Source: Ephydatia muelleri (Eukaryota; Porifera; Demospongiae; Spongillida; Spongillidae). Taken from it: a stretch of 64,000 nt of DNA. The notes beneath the pieces were generated by a model. It saw only the letters and a list, made by a program, of their open reading frames with translations. It was not told the origin of the DNA and searched no databases. A program made the position numbers and the translations under genes. Below are positions 36,301 to 44,051 of this stretch, in pieces. The DNA lies in the NCBI GenBank assembly GCA_013339895.1, contig JABACO010000017.1, forward strand, positions 8,071,678-8,135,677, read 5' to 3'. Every line of letters begins with the position of its first letter. Positions within the stretch are counted from its first letter, which is position 1.

Positions 36301-36606
36301 GACTAGTTTGAAACAGCTGTTACGTTAATATGTTATCGAAAATAGATGAGGCAACAATAGTTTCCCAAGTTCTACTAACTTTGTTCCAGATACCATTTGA
36401 TACTACCTCTGCCCCACCTATTTTGATAACGCATCTGATTCAGAAAAGTGAATAGTAGTGTGGGTGTGCCCACATTGAGGCCCCGCCCCTCACCTGTACT
36501 TGGTTGGGTTCAGCCTGTACCTCAGTCTCTGAACCTCGTCTCTCTCTCTCCTGCCGTGGAGCACGTCGAGAGCATCGCTCAGGTGAGTGCGCTTAGCTAG
36601 ATTTAG
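30372..36606 (-). CDS. METTL14: METTL14-like m6A methyltransferase subunit (11 exons, first exon not found, two frameshifts)
   Basis: METTL14 is the non-catalytic, RNA-binding partner of METTL3 in nuclear mRNA N6-adenosine methylation. Exons: 36494-36606, 35976-36033, 34101-34187, 33720-33807, 33220-33275, 32629-32810, 32238-32330, 31829-31948, 31508-31606, 31012-31123, 30372-30586, all GT-AG. Landmarks: NPHNDY with [45 protein letters not shown] (EPPL in human), [56 protein letters not shown], and an RG-rich tail. Exon 32629-32810 is 182 nt, although both neighbours need a multiple of three: the frame shifts near 32793 and near 32697. The initiating exon, expected to end in phase 0 upstream of 36606, was not identified. 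Confidence 0.9.
30615..30810. repeat. 17-bp minisatellite, about 11 copies
   Basis: GGGGTACAGGGGATCCT and its ATTCT variant alternate, in the last METTL14 intron, starting about 30 bp upstream of the acceptor of the final exon. Confidence 0.9.
32815..33175. repeat. Purine-rich array in METTL14 intron
   Basis: Repeats of GGGAGGAGGGAAGA and related G/A words; open plus-strand frames (32797-33210) are artefacts. Confidence 0.9.
33860..34098. repeat. 16-bp minisatellite ACACACTAGCACACAT
   Basis: About 15 copies ending next to the splice donor of METTL14 exon 34101-34187. Confidence 0.9.
34475..35175 (-). mobile_element. PIF/Harbinger-type element with about 80-bp TIRs and a MADF fragment
   Basis: AGGCCGGCATACACGGGTCA at 34475 returns inverted, ending at 35175, and the homology extends about 80 bp. 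TTA duplicates at 34472-34474 and 35176-35178, the 3-bp target usual for PIF/Harbinger. Inside, on the minus strand (34536-34925), a frame reads [20 protein letters not shown] then [20 protein letters not shown], matching the start of a MADF/Myb-like domain, the second protein of such elements. The DDE transposase is absent, so it is non-autonomous. It lies in a METTL14 intron. Confidence 0.88.
35185..35630. repeat. 23-bp minisatellite, about 19 copies
   Basis: GTGTGAGGGTGTTCTGGACA units, beginning seven bases after the Harbinger-type element's target duplication. Confidence 0.9.
35770..35972. repeat. 41-bp minisatellite, 5 copies
   Basis: Units contain GTGTGGCATGAGAGTGGGGT. The array abuts the donor of METTL14 exon 35976-36033. 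Confidence 0.9.
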
Positions 36607-37073
36607 CTGCCGGATCAAGGCAAACATAATGGCATATGGTTATGTACGTTGCTGTTCAGTTAGGAAAGAAATGTCTGAATTAAATTACCACCCGTCGGAA
36701 ATCAAAATTTGACCAGTAGTGTTGTCAACGGACTCTATGGAGACGTGATGTGCATTATCTAGGAATGCTATCGGCATACAAACGACTCAACGGACATCAG
36801 AATATAGGGTAATGTGAGGTATGGTCGGCAGTAGGGAGTGTTCGGCAACCGCACTTTCAACACAATACAGAGCCTCAAAGAAGACATTTCAATATTTCAA
36901 AACAGGTTAAAAACCATCCTTCTGGGTTGTCTTAGGATGCAGTAAGTATAGTTTAAAGCAACTACGTTCCCTTTAAATAATAACACATGGATGCAGAACA
37001 CTACCTACGCTATCGCGCATGACGATCACTACCTAATCTACCCTATTTGCTGTGTTTCTGTAAATGGCCACGC

Positions 37074-37349
37074 TCACGTGCAGCAGATACTGGCCATGAT
37101 ATCTCCGCGCAGCTCAGGTGGAGGCCGGATGAACGCTTTTTTAGAATCCGCCCCTTGACCAAGCCTGATACTCGTAAAGTCCCTGTTGTATGACGCGATA
37201 AAGATGCCAACCTCTTTCACGATGACTTTTCTTCGTGCATCCGATCGTTTTCTCAGTGTCCTCAGCCCGCTCCATATTTCGCCTGGCTCGCTTTCTTTGG
37301 TTGTGCCGTCTTTGGTGGTGCGAGATTTTTTCGTTGCATGAGATGGCAT
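37074..37349 (-). CDS. Hypothetical 91-residue basic protein
   Basis: Not recognised. An open frame from ATG at 37349 to TGA at 37074 encodes a Lys/Arg-rich peptide (TLRKRSDARRKVIVKEVGIF) of non-repetitive composition. A donor-like CAC|GTGAGC lies just before the stop, so it could be a 5' exon, but its phase does not fit METTL14 exon 36494-36606 about 470 bp downstream. Confidence 0.3.
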   Translation of the reverse strand: MPSHATKKSRTTKDGTTKESEPGEIWSGLRTLRKRSDARRKVIVKEVGIFIASYNRDFTSIRLGQGADSKKAFIRPPPELRGDIMASICCT

Positions 37350-37634
37350 TATTTAGAAATAGTCAACCTCACGAATGACTCGTTCCCAAACCTGGAAATC
37401 GATAATTCCTTTTTTTTTTTTTTTTTTTTTAAATAATAAAACTTGAGTAGTGTAACGAATAAACCTATATTCTCATTTATTTCCCCTTCCACCCTGTTCA
37501 TATAAATGACACCTCGCTCGGAAAGGGAAAGTCTTTTCTATCTTGTGAAGATAACTGAGCATGCTAATTTTAATCGCGCAATATAAATAATTCAATTAAC
37601 ACACTAGGCATGTACTCGCCTGCACACAGCAGCA

Positions 37635-37750
37635 TGGAATCAATTCCGCCAATTGATTTATAACTTACACATTTGGTGTAAACTGATGTCTGATATTTTG
37701 TACCTGAAATGTAAGTTTATAAATCAATTGTGAATCAAGAATTGATTCCA
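37635..37750. mobile_element. 116-bp hairpin MITE
   Basis: TGGAATCAATTC and CAATTGATTTATAA at the left end return inverted at the right (imperfect arms of about 40 bp). Target duplication unclear. Confidence 0.6.
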
Positions 37751-37949
37751 CGCGTTTTTTTTTGTTTTTTTTTGTTTGTTTTTTTTTGCTGTGACAGTAA
37801 AAATTAGAATTACTCACATCAATACGAGCACACACGCACTGTATGATATCACGCAAGTGCTCCGACGAGTGCGCACCGTCCAAACGTAAATTAACTATAA
37901 CGGCGAGTGATTTAGGCTCTAAAGTATATGGTGCTCGAAAATGTTAAAG

Positions 37950-37969
37950 CAGAGATAATATTATCTCTG
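37950..37969. mobile_element. 20-bp perfect TIR-TIR palindrome
   Basis: CAGAGATAATATTATCTCTG between GTTAAAG (37943-37949) and GTTAAAC (37970-37976), a 7-bp duplication with one difference. It sits 43 bp from the full element's left target site. Confidence 0.7.
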
Positions 37970-38019
37970 GTTAAACTATATCAGTGCAACTTGAGGCCCC
38001 TGACAAGTTTTAGTTCGAG

Positions 38020-39989
38020 CAGAGATAATATATAGTGATAATCGCACCTCCGAACTTGTGAAAAGGGGTGGAAGTCAACTTTCGCTTGAATCTCCTTACA
38101 GGTACGCCGTAATACTCAGCTGATGCTACAAATCGATGGCCCAGTGAATCTAGTTGAAACTATAAATATAATGTATGCTGTAATTCAGCTTTGCCGCGAC
38201 GATTTTACGGTGTCAAAGTAGAAAAAGTATGATTTTTTTCTTTCATTGGGGTTAGCTCTTTGCGTAGTGACGTTATGGTCTTGCATTTGTGCTAGAAATG
38301 ATTAACTGCGTTCGTATTGTGTTTTAAGATGTTTTATAATCCTAAGGAACAGTCCTAAGTGGACTTCCATGGGTTTTGACCCTTTACGATTACGGGACAG
38401 TATCTTTGTAAGTTAAAGAGCAAAGCAATCGCAGTATTTTTTTTCCTAATAGTACAAGGCCTAAAGTGGGTCTTAGTGATGTTCTCTTAATTTTGGGGTG
38501 CGTTTTCTGGTTACAAATTTTGCAGCTATCTATATCACAAATTAATATTCTACGTGCATTGGGCCAGGGTGGGCGGGGCGGGGGGGGGGGGGGGGGGGGG
38601 GGATACATGTCCGTTACTGACTAAAGTGATTTACTTATTGTCCTGATGCTTTTGAGCAGGAGAAAACTAAGGTTAGGCCGAAGAAAGGAAGAGTCTGGAA
38701 AGACAGAAACCCAAAGTCCTCACTGTCTCTATTCCACGTGCTGCTGTTTCTGGCTGCTGCATCCAGGTCTTTTTTGTTCACCTTCCTTGTCAAATGCTCT
38801 GCAGCACTCTGGTCATATTGATCAGCCTGTCTCTCAGCTTACTGTGTCACTACCAATATCCTTATATATGAATGGCCTAGTGACATCTATGAATTCACAC
38901 TCACAACTGCCACCACAGTGAGTTATAGCCTCCATGACACCGTTGTGTTTGTGCAAAGTAGGGCTTCAAGAAGTCTGTCGTCCAAGTGTCACTTTGTCAA
39001 TAGCTTTCAATGCATCACTGAAATGGACATCTGGCTTACAAAAGTCCTTATTAACCTGCTTTCCCAGGAGAGGTGAACCTTCAACCTCTAGAAGATGAGC
39101 ACAGATCTGGAGAAAGTACCATTCATTGCGCACATCAGAAGCATTCCTGTGTGTGTGTGGAAAACATTTTTGCTCCAAGCTGGCTGTCTTACAATCTCAT
39201 CAATTTTCATACAATTTGTTGGTCATTCCATGTTTAAGGAATTGGTCAAAACAAAGTATTGTCCAAACACTACAGCAGAAAGCAGTCATGGTTCAGATGA
39301 TGTAACACATCTTGAATATAACGCGATTCGATATACTGCGCTGGGTATGTACCACGGGCGCTGAAGAAGAAAGTAGCCAAATCTCACCATTGAAATAAGA
39401 AAGATCTTCTCCTCTGTCTTGATGACCTTTCTATGTGTGATGATGATGATCCTGGCTCATCAGCTGATTGGATCCGTGCAGTGGATTGTGGCTGTCTCAT
39501 CCACATAAACAATATGACCTTTGAGCTCTTTCTTTCTATGGAGCAGTCTATTCGAAGATGTGTTAAAGCAGGTCAAGAACTTGGAGATGCAAGATCTCAG
39601 TTGAAGGAAGATGAGAATGTCCTTTTCTACTGGTCTATATTGACAGCAAATCAGTGTGATGATGTTGATACTACCATCTTGGAGATGGTAGTAGACCTGT
39701 GGATAACAGGGTTTCATTGGCTGGTGCATGGGTGGAAGAATACAAAATCACCCAAAAGAAGACAACACAGAAATCTAAAGCCCTTAGGAAACAACTGAAC
39801 TGAACCCTCTTCCCCCTCCCCTCACACACCCTTTTTTTTTGCTCTGAGTGTGTTTAGTTGAAGTGGCAGTTACTAAAAAGTTACTCCGTACATGTACTAA
39901 ACTGTATGGCTTCGTTTCCTTTCCTCGGATATCCTGCGTTAATTAGTGTTAAGTGCCTCCGCTTCCAATCCCTCTATATATTATCTCTG
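38020..39989 (+). mobile_element. 1970-bp DNA transposon with 16-bp TIRs and 7-bp target duplication
   Basis: CAGAGATAATATATAG starts at 38020 and its exact inverse ends at 39989. GTTCGAG is duplicated at 38013-38019 and 39990-39996. The interior holds decayed transposase-like coding sequence on the plus strand and a 23-base G run (38580-38602). TIRs beginning CA and a 7-bp duplication resemble P-type elements more than hAT (8 bp, different ends), but the superfamily is inference. Confidence 0.8.
38646..39815 (+). pseudogene. Decayed transposase-like protein of the 7-bp-TSD element
   Basis: The last part is legible: AVDCGCLIHINNMTFELFLS, MEQSIRRCVKAG, VLFYWSILTANQ and VVDLWIT, then after a one-base frame change near 39712 GAWVEEYKITQKKTTQKSKA and a stop. 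This resembles the C-terminal end of transposon proteins common in cnidarian and sponge genomes; I recall no superfamily name with certainty. The upstream part (38646-39364) is in pieces and unrecognised. Confidence 0.55.
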
Positions 39990-40428
39990 GTTCGAGGGTC
40001 CATACAGCTTAGATTGAAAATATAGTCAGTTGAAATATTAGTGATACTAATTCGCATGCGCGCACAGCTCAAGAACCCGTGTGTCCCTGCACTAATGAAC
40101 AGCATAATGTAATTGGTAAATTGTTACTTGTTTTCTGCATCAGCCATACTGAATGATGCAACATGTACTCTACTTGTGGCCGAAGTACGAGTCTCAGTGC
40201 GCTTTTTTTTTTTTTTTTACTGCAGTCGCACTTTGGGAAGAAATCTTGAGTATCGACCCTGCATACAAGCCGTGCACATGCAACACATGCCCGTGCACAT
40301 GCAACACATGCCCGGGCATTATAGATGTATTTCTTTGCTAGTATGGTATATAGCTTATCGGTCAATTCAAGTCACATTCGTTCATGTGCATTGTGTCGTG
40401 CCATTACGCACCGCATGCACGAGCTAAG

Positions 40429-43305
40429 ATGAACAAATCGCTTCTCTTTGTTTCTGCGCTGGTGGTCTGGTCTGCGGCAAGAACGAGCCGATCCGGTAAG
40501 GTTTCCGTCTCCGTCAGTCCAAATGGCACAGACGCATCATCGTGCATGGCCGGCGTGATGCCGTGCCGCTCACTGCGCTACGTCCTGAGGGCTCTAGGCA
40601 ACTGTCGTTTGATGCTATCTGACGTCATCGTCAATATCGAATATGGATCTACCATTGTCGAACCTTCAACGTACACCTTTTCTTGTGACCTGAAGTTGCA
40701 CATCAAAGGATCTGCCGCAGTCGACGCGCCCAGCGCCATCTGTCTAGCCGACGAAAGCTTAACCTTCGTAGCCTCGCCGAACGTCTCGGTCTCAATGCAG
40801 TGGGAGTCGCTCTGTATCGTCAACTGCTCTGGGCCCCAGGCCATTGGGCTCGCTGGTTTGAGTTTCTTGACTTGCCGATTTATTTTCAGCAAGGGTATTT
40901 GCATCCAAGACACCAGCTACGTTGAGGTAAGGGGATCCCAGTTTCTATTCACCGAGGCCTATGACGTAGATGCCAGCTTTGTTATAACCAATGAAGCCAC
41001 GACACAGCTATCGATTACGGACTCCGCATTTGTCAGGGCACTCCCGCCGAGAAAGAAGGCAACTCTCCTTTGGGTTGTGAGGGGTGTGCTTCAAATAGAA
41101 GGCAACATTACGTTCACGAACAGCTACGGTAGACTAGGGGGTGCCGTGCGATTGACGCATTCTCAAGTAGTCGCCGTTGGAAATGTCATCGTCACTTTCG
41201 CAGGCAACCGTGCCCAATATGGTAGTAGCGTGTATATTGAAGATGTTGTCTGCCCACTTCTCAATACTTCAATTGGATACCCAAATTTTATTTTTCAAAA
41301 TGGGCCGAATACTGGACAGACGATCGTATACTTTGATGGTGATTTGAATGGCTGTATTGACAACCGCAATCTCTCATACAACCTTGCTTTTGACACAGCT
41401 GCTGCCGATTCTCTTTTTGCAACAGCAGCTACTAATTTCTCAGCCGATTTGCTCGAAAATTTCGATGTCTTTCCCGGGAAAGATGTTATTCTCAACGTAG
41501 TACTTAAGGACTACTTTCGAAATGCTGCAATTTGCTCAGCCAACATTTCAATGACAGTGATGGATCACTCTGAGCAGCTCAACATCTCTTGCAACGATCC
41601 GCGTTACCAAGTTGAATTAATCTGTCCATTCGCGTCTCTGTCACAGACATCAATGATTCTGTCTGACACGACTGGTGCCAACTCCACACTCCGCATCAGG
41701 ACAGCCAGAGACCCTGCCTGGCTGCAGCTTGATTCTAACGTGACCATCAACTTTGCATGCAATAATGGACGGGGTCCAGAGGCCTCAGTATCATTTACTG
41801 TTCAAAACTGCCCGCCATTTTTAACTTCTTACAGCAACATTTCACATTCTTGTGAATGTGTGATTCCAAAATCTGGAGGTGCAAATTTCATCTGCTCCAT
41901 ACGACTTGGAGCCTTCTGTATTGAGAGTGAATACTGGGCAGGCTCAGAAAATGATGTTTTTCTGGTCTTGCCGTGTGATCTTCCATACTGCTTTCCCCAA
42001 TCAATGTGTTCCATGAATGGCAAGCCATCATTTCATCACCTTAGTCAGTACCCTGATGATCAGTGCTCCACTCATCATGGTGGACTGCTGTGCAGAGGAT
42101 GCAGAGATGGCTACTTCTTCACACACTACCCTCTGCAGTGTGTCAGTAGTTGTCCAACTGGTTCTTCATTTGGTATTCTAATGGCATCTCTCATCATCCA
42201 CACACTAAAATCTTTGGCCGCTTTTAGCATCATTTCGTTTGTAGCCAGAAGTGGCAGATGGAATCAACTTAGCTACTTGTACAGTTCCTTTGTATACCTC
42301 CATGTGATGGGCAGCTTGCCTCTTGCCTACATGCCACAGTACAAAGGGCTGAGAATGCTGGTGTCCATTATGAGGACCATCAATCTCCCTGTTCTTGATG
42401 TCATCGGAGAAATACCTGTGTGCTTTTTTCCATCTCTGGGGCCTCTAGGCATATCGGCCTTTCAATATGTTGGGCCTGCAGTTGAATTGGTTCTGCTGGC
42501 TATTGTAAATATTTGTAGTTTCCTTTACCCAAATCGCTTCAAGCCCATGATGCCTCAGTCCATTGGTATCCTTCTCCTTTGGCCAATGTGGGTGATATCC
42601 TCAATCTCCTTAAGTATTCTCAAAGGCATAGACTTGGAATCATTTGATTCACTTAGGGTAATGCTGCAGCCTGACTTGGAGTACCTATCAGGGTCACACC
42701 TTTCTCTCTTCATCATAGCAACCCTTCTACTCTCTTTTTTAATTCTGCCGTGTTGCATGATGTTTTTGGCATCCTTGTTGCCTTTCAAGAGCAGTGTGCT
42801 CAAAGCTTCTTCTGTCTTTGAGGGATTTCGGTCAAGCTACAAAGACAAGTATGAATGGTGTTCTGTAGTTTATTTTGTCTTCTGGTTATTGATTATGTGT
42901 ATCTCAGAAACAGTTTCAGAATACCTTGATGTTTATTTGCTACTCCTGATAATTCTGTGTAGTGGGCACTATCTTGTGTGGCCATATAAAGAAGAATTGC
43001 ACAATCGAATCGACATGGCCACTTTGTTGAATCTTCTGGTGATTGTGTCACTCATTCGACAGCAAACTAACCATGCTGAGCGTGGACCATTTGTCACCAG
43101 CTGTGTGTATATTTTTGCCTGCGCTGAATTTGTTTGTGATGGCATCATCATAGCAACTGTGTTGGGTGTTTCATCGAAGCATTTCCTTCCCTGCAGAAAG
43201 GTATTCTCTCATGTCAAAAAATGTCGAAATCCAGCTGAGACTGTAATTGACCCCGCACAAAAAGATAGTTTTGAAACATCGTATGTTCAAATCTCTGTGA
43301 GTTAA
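40429..43305 (+). CDS. Secreted-ectodomain multi-pass membrane protein, receptor-like (paralogue 1)
   Basis: Intronless, 958 residues. The start chosen is the ATG at 40429, because it opens directly into a signal peptide (MNKSLLFVSALVVWSAARTS); an in-frame ATG at 40384 adds 15 residues. After the signal come NGTDASSC...PCRSLRYVL, a motif of Pmp-like/beta-helix ectodomains, then about 400 residues with many N-glycosylation sites and repeated strand-like segments. A Cys-rich module (about 490-590) contains YPDDQCSTHHGGLLCRGCRD. About nine hydrophobic segments follow (about 595-925), including MPQSIGILLLWPMWVISSIS and HYLVWPYKEELHNRIDM, then a short tail ending YVQISVS. The family is, to my knowledge, uncharacterised. 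A surface or sensory role is inference. Possible poly(A) signal AATAAA at 43436. Confidence 0.85.
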   Translation: MNKSLLFVSALVVWSAARTSRSGKVSVSVSPNGTDASSCMAGVMPCRSLRYVLRALGNCRLMLSDVIVNIEYGSTIVEPSTYTFSCDLKLHIKGSAAVDAPSAICLADESLTFVASPNVSVSMQWESLCIVNCSGPQAIGLAGLSFLTCRFIFSKGICIQDTSYVEVRGSQFLFTEAYDVDASFVITNEATTQLSITDSAFVRALPPRKKATLLWVVRGVLQIEGNITFTNSYGRLGGAVRLTHSQVVAVGNVIVTFAGNRAQYGSSVYIEDVVCPLLNTSIGYPNFIFQNGPNTGQTIVYFDGDLNGCIDNRNLSYNLAFDTAAADSLFATAATNFSADLLENFDVFPGKDVILNVVLKDYFRNAAICSANISMTVMDHSEQLNISCNDPRYQVELICPFASLSQTSMILSDTTGANSTLRIRTARDPAWLQLDSNVTINFACNNGRGPEASVSFTVQNCPPFLTSYSNISHSCECVIPKSGGANFICSIRLGAFCIESEYWAGSENDVFLVLPCDLPYCFPQSMCSMNGKPSFHHLSQYPDDQCSTHHGGLLCRGCRDGYFFTHYPLQCVSSCPTGSSFGILMASLIIHTLKSLAAFSIISFVARSGRWNQLSYLYSSFVYLHVMGSLPLAYMPQYKGLRMLVSIMRTINLPVLDVIGEIPVCFFPSLGPLGISAFQYVGPAVELVLLAIVNICSFLYPNRFKPMMPQSIGILLLWPMWVISSISLSILKGIDLESFDSLRVMLQPDLEYLSGSHLSLFIIATLLLSFLILPCCMMFLASLLPFKSSVLKASSVFEGFRSSYKDKYEWCSVVYFVFWLLIMCISETVSEYLDVYLLLLIILCSGHYLVWPYKEELHNRIDMATLLNLLVIVSLIRQQTNHAERGPFVTSCVYIFACAEFVCDGIIIATVLGVSSKHFLPCRKVFSHVKKCRNPAETVIDPAQKDSFETSYVQISVS

Positions 43306-43435
43306 AGATTTTAATAATGAATTGTACAGTACTAGCCTTGGGCTTCAATCATGAAACCATTAGAGACTGCAGAGAGTGTATATGAGTTGGAATTCTTCCT
43401 ACAGCTCATAATGAAGCTCAGATTTTAATGCTTAA

Positions 43436-43441
43436 AATAAA
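43436..43441 (+). terminator. Poly(A) signal of paralogue 1
   Basis: AATAAA 131 bp after the stop codon, followed by a T-rich stretch. Confidence 0.5.
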
Positions 43442-43659
43442 GTTTTTTTAAAGTTTTATTTATGTTATGTTATTTAGCCAGATTAGCTATTGATGCGAAA
43501 TGAAAACTACATTATACAAGTGGTTTTCTGTTTTTACTTCTTTATGTATTGCCAGGATAAGATGTTATGTTACATTTAGTAAACATGCGAAGTGTCCCAT
43601 TTCAACCAACATGAGTCCATTAACAGGACTGATTAGAGCATGCACTGGCATGGTCTGTG

Positions 43660-43735
43660 GTCTCGTAACCCAGACCCAAACACTACGCGGCTACGGATGG
43701 ATTACATCATCGCTACGCGTAGCTAGAGACGAGAC
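43660..43735. mobile_element. MITE of the GTCTCGTACCCAGAC family between the two paralogues
   Basis: GTCTCGTAACCCAGACCC at the left and CGAGAC followed by TA at the right. The left flank lacks TA. It is less symmetrical than the 25707 copy. Confidence 0.5.
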
Positions 43736-44051
43736 TATAACATGTACCATGCAATTTTTTATTTAAAAGGATACCATGCAATGCAGCTGTGCTCTATTGA
43801 TGTGCTATTCATTGCGTGGCCTGCTTGGTGCTCGGGATGTTCACGTCATCACGTTCATGCATCCGCCTTTTTTTTTTTTTTTGCTCTGATGGCTTTGTAT
43901 TCTAAGCGCGCATGCGCATAGAGAATTGATATGTTGATTATAAAATAATCCGTCTTAGGCAATGCGCTTAGAAACCATACCCTGCATAATTTGTATCGTG
44001 CCAGACTGAAGAGAAGCTTCAGGGACAGGCAAGTTCAACTACCCAAAACAT

